Assembly (NCBI RefSeq): GCF_025464955.1
Contig: NZ_JAODNM010000048.1
Location: forward strand, 1-33,550
Origin: Amycolatopsis sp.
Lineage (GTDB): Bacteria > Actinomycetota > Actinomycetes > Mycobacteriales > Pseudonocardiaceae
Direction: 5' to 3'
Length of the DNA: 33,550 bases
The notes beneath the pieces were generated by a model. The model worked only from the letters and a program-made list of their open reading frames with translations. It was not told the DNA's origin and made no database searches. A program made the translations under genes and the position numbers. How positions within the stretch are numbered: the first letter of the stretch is position 1; each line of letters starts with the position of its first letter. This document shows, piece after piece, positions 1 through 7,388 of the stretch.

Positions 1-281
1 CCCCCGGGCAACGCTGCCGTCTCGTGATGCGAGACCGCGGCTGCGCTTTTCCCGGTTGCAACAAGCACGCCAAACACACTGAGGGTCACCACATTGTTTT
101 CTGGGCAGACGGTGGCAAAACAAACTACGAAAACCTCACCCTACTATGCGGACGCCACCACCGATTAATTCATTGTGGTGGTTGGGAAGTGCGGATGGGT
201 GGTGACGGGAGACCGGACTTCATCCCACCCGACTATCTCGATCCGCTTCGAAACCCCAGGCGAAACACCATGCACGGGTAA
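1..281 (+). CDS. HNH endonuclease, C-terminal part (5' end outside window)
   Basis: The reading frame is open from base 3 and ends with TAA at 279-281, so only the C-terminal 92 or so residues are present. The visible part is an HNH nuclease domain of the type found at the end of actinobacterial DUF222 proteins: a CAFPGC zinc knuckle, then GHHIVFWADGG with the catalytic histidines, the conserved N of NLTLLCGRHH, and a final HRLIHCGGWEV. The knuckle cysteines and the HH pair are all kept, so this domain looks intact. Proteins of this family are abundant, multi-copy and poorly characterised in actinomycetes, and are probably DNA nucleases of mobile origin. A GTG at 24 could be mistaken for a start, but homologous sequence (GQRCRLVMRDRGC) continues upstream of it. 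Confidence 0.85.
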   Translation, partial: PGQRCRLVMRDRGCAFPGCNKHAKHTEGHHIVFWADGGKTNYENLTLLCGRHHRLIHCGGWEVRMGGDGRPDFIPPDYLDPLRNPRRNTMHG

Positions 282-298
282 CAAGGACAACCCATGCC

Positions 299-351
299 AG
301 GGCTCGTGAGTGTCGCGACCGGATCATCCGGCCGCGACACTGACGAGCCCT
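299..351. terminator. Long hairpin after the HNH gene
   Basis: A near-perfect inverted repeat starts 18 bp after the HNH stop codon. The left arm begins AGGGCTCGTGAGTGTCGCG and the right arm ends CGCGACACTGACGAGCCCT, with the tip folding as GGAT-c-ATCC. About 24 pairs form with two mismatches. No U-tract follows, which is usual for actinobacterial terminators. Its CTCGTGAG core recurs in the hairpin behind the chitinase gene (12496-12560). Confidence 0.7.
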
Positions 352-372
352 GACTGCATTCCGGGCACAACA

Positions 373-509
373 GCAACTCGCCGTCGACTTGCGAAAGCGC
401 CGCAGCACTACTGAATCGGGGGACCCCCTGGTACGAATGGCAGCGGGCGCGGCAAGCCCCAGCAGCCTCAGTGATCACGCCGGCACCGGTGGTACCACCG
501 CGTGACGGA
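373..509 (+). repeat. Diverged direct repeat, copy 1
   Basis: It begins with the GCAACTCGCCGTCGACTTGC palindrome and runs through CAGCGGGCGCGGC, CCCCAGCAGCCTCA and CCACCGCGTGACGG. The same order of blocks, with small gaps and substitutions, recurs at 670-800, so the pair is a duplication that has since diverged. Confidence 0.75.
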
Positions 510-624
510 CGTGGCGCTCGGATCCGCACCGCAGTCCCTCGCCGCCCCGGTCCTTGCTTCAGTAAACGGAAGCTCGGCAAGCTCGGCGCACCACAACACC
601 ACAGCCCTAAGCGCACTCCCCCAA

Positions 625-690
625 CCGCAACTCGCCGTCGACTTGCGGTAGTTGATCTCCGCAACGACCGCAACTCGCCGTCGAGTTGCG
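625..690. repeat. Two adjacent copies of the CCGCAACTCG palindrome
   Basis: Copies lie at 625-648 and 668-690. Each has the arm CCGCAACTCG, a 4-nt centre CCGT, and a right arm CGAGTTGCGG or the variant CGACTTGCGG. A further copy is at 373-393, and perfect copies are at 23502-23525 and 33081-33104. All lie outside genes. Confidence 0.8.
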
Positions 691-800
691 AAGGTCCTCA
701 GCGGTACTGAATCCGGGGACGATACGCATGGCAGCGGGCGCGGCGAGCCCCAGCAGCCTCAAGTGGCCACATCGGCACCGGTGGCACCACCGCGTGACGG
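670..800 (+). repeat. Diverged direct repeat, copy 2
   Basis: This is the second copy of the repeat at 373-509, sharing GGCAGCGGGCGCGGC, GAGCCCCAGCAGCCTCA and CACCACCGCGTGACGG. It also starts at a palindrome copy (668-690), so the palindrome is part of the duplicated unit. Confidence 0.75.
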
Positions 801-841
801 GATCCCACTTCGTTGAAGACCCGCGAAGCGCCGATCGCAGT

Positions 842-879
842 GCTTTTTAGCTTGGGCTTTTTAGCTTGGGCTTTCTAGC
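842..879. repeat. 14-bp tandem repeat over the SDR stop codon
   Basis: GCTTTTTAGCTTGG occurs twice in tandem (842-855, 856-869), followed by a partial third unit GCTTTCTAGC. The SDR stop codon (861-863 on the minus strand) lies inside the second unit, so the last codons and stop of the gene are part of the duplication. Confidence 0.8.
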
Positions 880-1850
880 AACGCGAAGGCGTTGACTCCG
901 GTCAGGTCGGCCGAGAGAGCCCACAACCGGGCGGCCTGTTCGGGGTCGATGGCGTGGTCGCGGACACCGCTGGGGGTGGTGGCATCGGCTGACGCGAGGG
1001 GTTCCGCGATGTCGCAGTCCTCGCAGTAGACGCCGCCCATCCCGTCGAGCTGAGGAGAGGTCGCGGCCCAGACCTGGGTCGCGGCCCCCTGCTCGGGGGT
1101 CTTGAAGGCGTTGCTGATGAGGTTGCCTTCCTCGTCGAGCCAGCCGAGGTCCACCATCTCCTGCTTCGGGAGGTGCCGCTGCAGCGGGGTCAGGATGCCG
1201 CCGGGGTTCAGGGAGAACGCGCGCACCCCGGACTCCCGGCCCAGTTTGTCGAACTGCACGGCGAACAGCGCGTTCGCGGACTTCGCCTGCCCGTAGGCCT
1301 GCCACTTGTCGTAACCGTGTTCGAACTGGACGTCGTCCCAGCGGATGCCGGAGCGGCGGTGGGCGGCGGACGAAACGGCGACCACGCGGGCGCCGCCGTC
1401 GGCGATGGCCGGCCAGAGCCGGTTGATGAGCGCGAAGTGGCCGAGGTGGTTGGTCGCGAACTGTGCTTCCCAGCCGGGGCCGACCCGGGTCTCGGGACAG
1501 GCCATCACGGCCGCGTTGTCGATCACCAGGTGGATCGTGCGACCGGTGGAGAGGAAGCGCTCGGCGAACTCACGGACGCTTTCGAGATCCGCCAGGTCAA
1601 GCGTGTCGACCTCGACGCCTGCGACACCGTCGATGCCCGCGAGCGCTTCGCGGGCGGTGTCCGGGCGACGAGCCGGGACAACGACGTGGGCACCGGCCGC
1701 AGCGAGGGCCCGGGTCGTTTCGAGACCGAGGCCCGAGTAGCCGCCGGTGACGATCGCGAGCTTCCCGGAGAGATCGATCCCGGCCAGGACTTCACTGGCG
1801 GTGCTGTGGGCTCCGAAGCCCGAGCCGATCTTGTGCTGAGGCGTTGTCAT
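861..1850 (-). CDS. SDR family NAD(P)-dependent oxidoreductase
   Basis: This 329-residue classical/extended short-chain dehydrogenase resembles the retinol-dehydrogenase/WWOX-like group. A Rossmann nucleotide-binding motif TGGYSGLG lies near residue 35-42, followed by the DNAAVM segment (the NNAG equivalent), the catalytic serine region VVAVSSAAHRR and the active-site YGQAK (YxxxK). It should oxidise or reduce a carbonyl or alcohol with NAD(P)(H); the substrate cannot be told. The ATG start sits 6 nt after a good -10 box on the same strand, so the mRNA is probably leaderless. The AraC regulator gene lies 38 bp upstream in the same direction, but the SDR gene has its own MerR-type promoter. 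A 14-bp tandem repeat runs through its stop codon. Confidence 0.88.
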   Translation of the reverse strand: MTTPQHKIGSGFGAHSTASEVLAGIDLSGKLAIVTGGYSGLGLETTRALAAAGAHVVVPARRPDTAREALAGIDGVAGVEVDTLDLADLESVREFAERFLSTGRTIHLVIDNAAVMACPETRVGPGWEAQFATNHLGHFALINRLWPAIADGGARVVAVSSAAHRRSGIRWDDVQFEHGYDKWQAYGQAKSANALFAVQFDKLGRESGVRAFSLNPGGILTPLQRHLPKQEMVDLGWLDEEGNLISNAFKTPEQGAATQVWAATSPQLDGMGGVYCEDCDIAEPLASADATTPSGVRDHAIDPEQAARLWALSADLTGVNAFALLESPS

Positions 1851-1856
1851 GACTCC

Positions 1857-1887
1857 ACGCTACGAGCTGGAGTGCGCTCCAGGTCAA
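1857..1887 (-). promoter_or_regulatory. MerR-type promoter of the SDR gene
   Basis: On the minus strand a -35 TTGACC (1887-1882) and a -10 TAGCGT (1862-1857) are separated by exactly 19 bp. The spacer holds the dyad CTGGAG-CGCA-CTCCAG. An over-long 19-bp spacer filled by a dyad is the hallmark of promoters activated by MerR-family proteins (known for the family). Transcription would start at or next to the SDR ATG at 1850. No MerR gene is in the window. The -35 box lies one base beyond the AraC gene's stop codon. Confidence 0.75.
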
Positions 1888-1888
1888 A

Positions 1889-2761
1889 TCAACCGGCGCG
1901 GCGCACGGCTCCCGGGGTGGTGTCCAGCCTGGTGCGCATGGCCCGGGTCAGGTGCTCCTGGTGCGAGAACCCGCAACGCACAGCGATCTCCGCGATCGGC
2001 AGCGTGCCCGTCCGCAAGAGGCGGGACGCCTGGTCGAGGCGCAGTTTCATCAGGAACCGGTGCGGGCTTTCCCCGGTGCTCACCTTGAACTGGCGGGTGA
2101 ACTGGCTGACGCTCAGCCCCACCACCCCGGCCAGGTCGGCGAGCGGCAGCGGCTCGGCGAGGCAAGCGTCCATCAGGTCGCGGACGGCGTCCAGCTGACG
2201 CGCGGACAGGCCGGGGACCTCCTGACGGGGCATGGCGAACGTGCTGTGCCGCCGGGCGAGATGTGCCGCGAGCAGCGTGCCGAGGTGGTCGAGGTAGGTG
2301 CGCGCGGACGGCTCCCACTGGCGCATGGTGCCATCGAGCCCGAGCACCAGCTGTTCGATCAGCGGATCTGCGCCGCCGAGCTCCTCGAGCAGCTCGATCG
2401 CGCGGCCCTCGCCGGCGGCTTCCTGCAGCAGTGAGTCGGCCACGTAGGTGTGGATGGTGTCCAGCGGGCCGCCGAGTTCGACGGTCAGGTCGTGGCCGGC
2501 GGGGTGCAGGAACAGCCCGCCGGCGGGGATCCGGCGCGAGCGGGCGAGCCTGCCCTCGCCGCGGACGACCCGCACCGGACCGTTGAGATGCAGGATCAGC
2601 AGGTGCGTGTTCGCGGCGTCGAACGTGGCGCCGTACGGCCGCTCAGACTGCGCGGAGACATACAGCCGCTCCCAGCCGAGCCCGGTGCTGGACCGCGTCG
2701 AGCGCACCCACGGCTGCCTCAGGATGCCGTTGGTGTCGCGCAGGCCCAGCTCCGCAACCAT
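1889..2761 (-). CDS. AraC family transcriptional regulator
   Basis: This 290-residue regulator has an N-terminal AraC-binding-like sensor region (about 1-170) and a C-terminal double helix-turn-helix of the AraC/XylS type (about 185-288). The first helix-turn-helix is in LADLAGVVGLSVSQFTRQFK and the second in IAEIAVRCGFSHQEHLTRAM, ending with the typical TTPGAVRR. It starts with ATG 24 bp after the kinase gene and ends 38 bp before the SDR gene, all on one strand. It could belong to the redox-signalling block or control the SDR gene, although the SDR promoter is of MerR type. Effector unknown. Confidence 0.88.
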   Translation of the reverse strand: MVAELGLRDTNGILRQPWVRSTRSSTGLGWERLYVSAQSERPYGATFDAANTHLLILHLNGPVRVVRGEGRLARSRRIPAGGLFLHPAGHDLTVELGGPLDTIHTYVADSLLQEAAGEGRAIELLEELGGADPLIEQLVLGLDGTMRQWEPSARTYLDHLGTLLAAHLARRHSTFAMPRQEVPGLSARQLDAVRDLMDACLAEPLPLADLAGVVGLSVSQFTRQFKVSTGESPHRFLMKLRLDQASRLLRTGTLPIAEIAVRCGFSHQEHLTRAMRTRLDTTPGAVRRAG

Positions 2762-2785
2762 GCGCTCAGTCTACGTCGGCTCGGC

Positions 2786-4210
2786 TCAGTCGGGCTGTTC
2801 CGTGGTCGGCAGGAGCACGGTGAACCGGGTGTCGCCCGGCTCGGATTCCACCCGTAGATCGCCGTGGTGACGATCGACGACGATCCGCCACGAGATGTCC
2901 AGGCCCAGCCCGGTGCCTTCGCCGACCGCTTTGGTGGTGAAGAACGGTTCGAAGATCCGCTGCCGGACCTCGTCGGTGATGCCGGTACCGGTGTCCCCCA
3001 CTTCGACGCGCACCTGGTCGTTGACCAGGCCCGTGCGCAGCGTCAGGGTGCCTGTCTCGCCCATCGCGCCGAGCGCGTTGTCGATCAGGTTCGTCCACAC
3101 CTGGTTGAGCTCACCGGCATACGCGGGCAGGGTCGGCAGCGAGCGGTCGTAGTCCTTGACCACCTTGACGCCGGGCGGGATCTTGCCGTTGAGCATCACG
3201 AGCGTCGAGTCGATGCCCTCGTGCACGTCGATCCACTGGTGCGGCGCGCGATCCATCTGCGAGTACTGCTTCGCCGCGCCGACGAGCGCGGAGATGCGGG
3301 TGGTCGAGTCCTCGATCTCCCCCATCAGCATCTCGGTTTCGAGCGCGTACGCCAGCCATCGGACGGCGGCGTCGAGGAACGCGTCGCCGACCGATTCGAG
3401 CACGTGCTCCAGGCTCTCCGCGGTCAGCCCGGCGGCCACGAAGATCGCCGGGAGATCCCAGCCCTGGTCGATGCCGTGGTCGTCGAGCCAATCGCTGACC
3501 TCGTCCTCGAGGTCCGACTGCCGCATCGCGGACAGCTTCGGCGCCGACGAGACGAGCTTGACCAGCCGCTCCTGGACGTCGAGAAGCTGTTCCAGCAGGT
3601 CGGGGTCGATGTCCTTCTTCGCGAGCAGAGCCAGCTTGTGCCGCATCCCGGCGACCCGCTCGCGCAGCGCCGACGTCGCGCGGACGGCAGCGGCGGCGGG
3701 GTTGTTGAGCTCATGGGTGAGCCCCGCGGAGAGCTCCCCCAGCGCGAGCAGACGTCGTCGCGAACCGACAACGGCGTCGTTGTTGCGCCAGCCCAGGTAC
3801 ATACCCTCAAGCAGGTGCGTGGCCATCGGAAACCAGTCACGGAACCGGGTCGCGAACTCCTCGGCGGGCAAAGTCAGGAACGACAGGTCGCTGACGGCGT
3901 GCACGGACGCGGAGTACGACTGCTCCCCCTGCTTGCCGACGAAGAACTGCGTGGCTCCGCAGTAGGCGCCGCGCTGGTCGCTGCGATTCGTCTCGACCTC
4001 GTTGCCGCCGACGTTGCGGGTCATCCGCAGCGTGCCGGTCAGCAGCAGGTAGAAGCAGGTCGCCGGCTCGCCTTCGCGGAAGATCGTGGTGCCGCCGGAG
4101 TATTCCTCGAGCACGGCGTGCTCACGGATCCAGTCCAGTTGCTCGGCGCTCAGGCGCTCGAACAGGAAGAGTCCCCGCAGCTCTTCGAGGGAAAACGCGG
4201 GCGTGTTCAA
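2786..4210 (-). CDS. cNMP-binding-domain sensor histidine kinase
   Basis: This 474-residue soluble kinase has no membrane segment. Residues about 10-130 form a cyclic-nucleotide-binding (CRP-like) fold with FREGEPATCFYLLLTGTLRM. A non-standard H-box follows, SAGLTHELNNP with H166, then a long helical region (about 180-320) and a GHKL ATPase: N-box NLIDNA (374-379), G1 DTGTG (406-410), F-box FEPFF (420-424) and G2 GTGLGLDIS (432-440). It should autophosphorylate at H166 when its N-terminal ligand binds. The start is TTG at 4210-4208, overlapping the previous gene's TGA (TTGA); GGAGGA lies 3 nt upstream and no better in-frame start exists. The likely phosphate acceptor is the receiver domain encoded just upstream. 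Kinase/flavoprotein pairs like this recur in actinobacteria. Confidence 0.88.
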   Translation of the reverse strand: MNTPAFSLEELRGLFLFERLSAEQLDWIREHAVLEEYSGGTTIFREGEPATCFYLLLTGTLRMTRNVGGNEVETNRSDQRGAYCGATQFFVGKQGEQSYSASVHAVSDLSFLTLPAEEFATRFRDWFPMATHLLEGMYLGWRNNDAVVGSRRRLLALGELSAGLTHELNNPAAAAVRATSALRERVAGMRHKLALLAKKDIDPDLLEQLLDVQERLVKLVSSAPKLSAMRQSDLEDEVSDWLDDHGIDQGWDLPAIFVAAGLTAESLEHVLESVGDAFLDAAVRWLAYALETEMLMGEIEDSTTRISALVGAAKQYSQMDRAPHQWIDVHEGIDSTLVMLNGKIPPGVKVVKDYDRSLPTLPAYAGELNQVWTNLIDNALGAMGETGTLTLRTGLVNDQVRVEVGDTGTGITDEVRQRIFEPFFTTKAVGEGTGLGLDISWRIVVDRHHGDLRVESEPGDTRFTVLLPTTEQPD

Positions 4211-5868
4211 TGCTCCTCCAAGTACCGGTGCACCAGGGTGACGGCCATGGCGCCTTCGCCGACGGCCGACGCGACCCGCTTGACCGACTGCGCGCGGACG
4301 TCCCCGGCGACGAAGACCCCGGGGATCGACGACTCCAGATAGTGCGGATCGCGGTCGGGCAACCAGCCCGGCGGCCGCTTACCGCCCTCGGCGAGCAGGT
4401 CCGGCCCGGTGCAGACAAAGCCGTGGCTGTCGCGGAAAAGGCTTTCGTCGAGCCATTCGGTGCGGGGGGCCGCGCCGATGAACACGAACATGTGCCCGGT
4501 CGCGACCGTCTCCTCGGCGCCGGTGTCCCGGTCGCGCAAGGTCAGCTGCTCCAGGTGTTCGTCGCCGTGCGCGCGCACGACCTCGGTCCGGGCGCGGACA
4601 CGCACGTTCTCGATCGCGTCGAGCTGCTCGATCAGGTAGTGCGACATCGACGCCTGCAGCGAAGTCCCGCGGACCAGGATGGTGACTTCCTTGGCATAGC
4701 GGGAAAAGAACACCGCCGCCTGGCCCGCCGAGTTGGCGCCGCCGACGACGTAGACGTGGTCGCCCGCGCATTCCGGCGCCTCGGTCGACGCCGAGCCGTA
4801 GAACACCCCTCGCCCGGTCAGTTCGGCGACGCCCTCGGCTTCCAGCTCGCGGTAGGCAACGCCGGTGGCCAGGACGATGGAATGCGCCCCGATCTCCGAA
4901 CCGTCCCCGAACTTGATCACCCGGGCCGAACCGCGGGCTTCGAGCGAGACGACGTCACGCGCGGTGAGCACTTCGGCGCCGAACTTCTGCGCCTGGCGCC
5001 GGGCGCGGTCTGTCAGCTGCGAACCGGACACGCCGTCGGGGAAGCCGAGGTAGTTCTCGATGCGCGAGCTCTGCCCGGCCTGGCCGCCGGTGGCCTTGCG
5101 CTCGACCAGCACGGTCCGCAGGCCTTCCGACGCGCCGTAGACCGCCGCGCCGAGCCCCGCGGGGCCGCCGCCGACGACGATCAGGTCGTAGAACGCCTCG
5201 GTGGGTTGCGTGGACAGGCCCACGGCGTCGGCGATCTCCTGCCCACCGGGGCTCTTGAGCACGGTGCCCTCGGGGGTGATGAGCACCGGGATGTCGGCCG
5301 CGACCGCGCCGGCCGCTTCGAGCAGGCGGCAGGCCTCCGGGTCGTCGACCGAGTACCAGCGGTACGGCACCGAGTTGCGCGCCAGGAAGTCGCGGACTTT
5401 GTAGGACGGCGAAGACCAGCGGTGCCCGATGACCTTGGTCTCCTCGACCGGCCGGTCCCCGGTGGCGCGCCACGTCTCGACCAGCGCGTCGACGACCGGG
5501 TAGAGCTTCTCCTCCGGCGGGTCCCACGGCTTGAGCAGGTAGTGGTCGACGTCGACCACGTTGATCGCCTGGATCGCGGCATCGGTGTCGGCGTAGGCCG
5601 TCAGCAGGGCACGGCGCGCGTGCGGGAACAGGTCCATCGCCTGCTCCAGGAACGCGATCCCGTCCATCTGCGGCATGCGGTAGTCGGCGAGGATCGCCGC
5701 GACGGCGTCGCCGCGCAGCTTGATCTCGCGCAGGGCATCGAGGGCGTCGGCGCCGGAGTCGGCCCTGATGACCCGGTAGTCCTTGCCATAGCGGCGGCGC
5801 AGGTCCCGGGCGACCGAGCGGGAAACGGCGGGGTCGTCGTCGACGGTCAGAAGGATCGGCAGGCTCAC
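4207..5868 (-). CDS. Response regulator fused to thioredoxin-reductase-like flavoprotein
   Basis: This 553-residue fusion has three parts. Residues 1-130 are a receiver domain: acidic pocket D10-D12, phospho-acceptor D62 in ADYRMPQMDG, T90 and K113. Residues about 145-220 resemble a glutaredoxin/thioredoxin fold but read RWSSPSYKVRDFL where a CxxC would sit. Residues 226-553 are a thioredoxin-reductase-type FAD/NAD(P)H module with GGGPAG (233-238), GGQAG (261-265), GGANSAGQAA (376-385) and FVAGDV near the end. The redox pair of true thioredoxin reductases is replaced by YGSAST (357-362), so both disulfide sites are gone and it cannot reduce thioredoxin in the usual way. It starts at GTG 5868 and overlaps the kinase gene, so the two are probably made together. 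Function is inferred: a phosphorylation-controlled NAD(P)H oxidase/reductase or redox sensor. Confidence 0.88.
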   Translation of the reverse strand: MSLPILLTVDDDPAVSRSVARDLRRRYGKDYRVIRADSGADALDALREIKLRGDAVAAILADYRMPQMDGIAFLEQAMDLFPHARRALLTAYADTDAAIQAINVVDVDHYLLKPWDPPEEKLYPVVDALVETWRATGDRPVEETKVIGHRWSSPSYKVRDFLARNSVPYRWYSVDDPEACRLLEAAGAVAADIPVLITPEGTVLKSPGGQEIADAVGLSTQPTEAFYDLIVVGGGPAGLGAAVYGASEGLRTVLVERKATGGQAGQSSRIENYLGFPDGVSGSQLTDRARRQAQKFGAEVLTARDVVSLEARGSARVIKFGDGSEIGAHSIVLATGVAYRELEAEGVAELTGRGVFYGSASTEAPECAGDHVYVVGGANSAGQAAVFFSRYAKEVTILVRGTSLQASMSHYLIEQLDAIENVRVRARTEVVRAHGDEHLEQLTLRDRDTGAEETVATGHMFVFIGAAPRTEWLDESLFRDSHGFVCTGPDLLAEGGKRPPGWLPDRDPHYLESSIPGVFVAGDVRAQSVKRVASAVGEGAMAVTLVHRYLEEH

Positions 5869-5968
5869 GCAAGCAGCCTACGTCGGGCCACCCCGCCGGG
5901 TGAAAGTTCGCGCGCCCACTGACGCTGCGTTATAGAATGACTACCCAACGCAAACGGGAAGTGTCGCC

Positions 5969-6160
5969 ATGACGGTATTCACCCTCTGCCTGGCCATCGG
6001 GCTGCTCGCCTTGACCGCGGGCGGCCTCGCGCTCCGGGCACTCCAGGCCGCCGCGCAGCGGGTCGACGCGATCCTCGCCGAGGAGCTCCCCGCTCAGACA
6101 GTCCCCGCTCAGCAGGCGCCTGTCTCCAGCGTGACCATGGACCTGGTGGAACACCGGTAG
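5969..6160 (+). CDS. Small single-span membrane protein
   Basis: This is a 63-residue protein of no recognised family. An N-terminal hydrophobic segment (about 3-24) could anchor it in the membrane, followed by a short helical region rich in Ala/Gln/Glu and a VSSVTMDLVEHR tail. GGGAAG lies about 8 nt before the ATG. The upstream gap carries an inverted repeat TGCGTT-N15-AACGCA (5926-5952) enclosing a TATAGAAT stretch, a possible promoter with operator. The gene is divergent from the response-regulator/flavoprotein gene. It could be real or spurious; the start signal and hydrophobic pattern favour real. Confidence 0.55.
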   Translation: MTVFTLCLAIGLLALTAGGLALRALQAAAQRVDAILAEELPAQTVPAQQAPVSSVTMDLVEHR

Positions 6161-6223
6161 GCCAGATGCCGCAACCTCACCCGATCGTGTTTCAGACCAC
6201 ACCGGCGCGGGCATTTCCCTCGT

Positions 6224-6514
6224 ATGACGAGATTACGAACCACCAGTGGTCGTGGCACTGCTGTCCGAGTGGTCACCGGGATCGGTGCGTTGTTCGCGGT
6301 GATCGAAGTCGTCTACATCCTGATGATCCTGCTGGGAGCCAACCAGGGCAACGGTTTCTTCCACTTTGTGAAGTCGCTGGCGGAGCCGCTCGCGTTATTC
6401 TTCCCTGGCCTGTTCAGCATCTCGAACGCCGATATGGCGGTGTTCGTCAACTACGGGCTGGCCGCCGTGTTCTGGCTCGTGGTGACGGGTTTCATCGCGC
6501 GATTGCTGCGCTGA
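6224..6514 (+). CDS. Small conserved membrane protein
   Basis: This 96-residue protein has a basic N-terminus and two or three hydrophobic segments (about 15-38, 51-66 and 71-95), ending in the short basic tail ARLLR. The pattern VILMILLGANQGN, then FVKSLAEPLALFFPGLF, then NYGLAAVFWLVVTGF resembles small unnamed actinobacterial membrane proteins. No ribosome binding site is visible before the ATG, so a leaderless transcript is possible. Function unknown. Confidence 0.7.
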   Translation: MTRLRTTSGRGTAVRVVTGIGALFAVIEVVYILMILLGANQGNGFFHFVKSLAEPLALFFPGLFSISNADMAVFVNYGLAAVFWLVVTGFIARLLR

Positions 6515-6544
6515 CCCCCGTCGTCCAGCCCGGTCGCCCACCCC

Positions 6545-7369
6545 ATGCGTCACACTGATCGGGTGGGCGACGCGAAATGGTTCGAAGGCTGGGTGCCGTG
6601 GCCCGAGCTCGCCGGCCTCGCGGCCGCGGGCCGGGCCCTGCTCCCCAATACCCTGCCGACCACCCCGGCGGGCGTGCTCCGCTTCGCTGGTGAACGCCTG
6701 CTGGGGCGTCGGGTCACCGCGACGGTGGGCGACAACGTCGTCGAGCTGACGCTCACCCGCTTGGACTACGAGGCCGACACGTTCGCACTGGCGACCGGCA
6801 GGCTCGGGGATGTCCGGGTTGTCGCCGAAGACGTCACCTGGCCCGAGACCCCGTTCAAAACCGTTGTCCTGCTGGCGAAAGACGTCCGGTTCCGGTCGCT
6901 TCCGACGCCGACGGTGAAACCGGCTTCGATGGAGATCGAGATCGTCGTCTCCGCGGACGTGGTGACCAGGACGGCCGCGGAAAGCCGGCCTGGCGTGGTG
7001 GTCTCCCCCGGTTACGGCGGGATGGTCGAAGTGCGGTGGGCACGGCATCCGCGGTGGGGTTTTGTCGAACTCGAGCCGAGTGTGGAGGAATCCGCCGTGT
7101 TGCTGCGGCCTCGCGTGCTGCGGGTGGCGGGACGTCGGTTCCGCCTGCCGCGGCGGCTGAAACCGATCGAACTCGACCTGCCCGAGTTTCCGCCGGGGCT
7201 CCGGCTGGTCACCGTCGAACCCCGAGGTGACGAACTGGCCCTGCACGGAGTGGCCGAGCAGTGGCCCGAAAAACTGTCGAAGATCCCCTTGTCCGATCTG
7301 CTGAGCTGGTTGACGACAACCGCGCTCACCTTGACCATGCCGGCCGTTTCGCCGCGCCGACGGGCGTGA
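6545..7369 (+). CDS. DUF2993 (LmeA-like) domain protein
   Basis: This 274-residue protein lacks an obvious signal peptide. Its body matches the DUF2993 pattern: an early GRALLPNTLPTTPAGVLRFAGERLLGRRVTATVGDNVVELTLTRLD-type stretch, then strands such as RLGDVRVVAEDVTWP and a late LRLVTVEPRGDELALHGVAE. Mycobacterial LmeA, of this family, binds phospholipid and acts in lipomannan biosynthesis; most other members are uncharacterised. A role in envelope lipids is therefore only suggested. The ATG at 6545 is taken as start, but GTG at 6563 (VGDAKWFEG) is equally plausible. The gene lies 30 bp after the small membrane protein. Confidence 0.7.
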   Translation: MRHTDRVGDAKWFEGWVPWPELAGLAAAGRALLPNTLPTTPAGVLRFAGERLLGRRVTATVGDNVVELTLTRLDYEADTFALATGRLGDVRVVAEDVTWPETPFKTVVLLAKDVRFRSLPTPTVKPASMEIEIVVSADVVTRTAAESRPGVVVSPGYGGMVEVRWARHPRWGFVELEPSVEESAVLLRPRVLRVAGRRFRLPRRLKPIELDLPEFPPGLRLVTVEPRGDELALHGVAEQWPEKLSKIPLSDLLSWLTTTALTLTMPAVSPRRRA

Positions 7370-7388
7370 ATTGTTCACCTGACGGCGG

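Larger units (their letters stand above)
352..860. other. Gene-free stretch carrying repeats
   Basis: No convincing gene is seen in this stretch: the open frames have no family signature, no plausible ribosome binding site and cross the repeats listed separately. It holds a diverged direct repeat of about 130 bp (373-509 and 670-800), three copies of a palindrome (373-393, 625-648, 668-690), and the start of a 14-bp tandem repeat reaching into the SDR stop codon. It looks like decayed or mobile-derived intergenic DNA beside the HNH gene. Confidence 0.6.
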
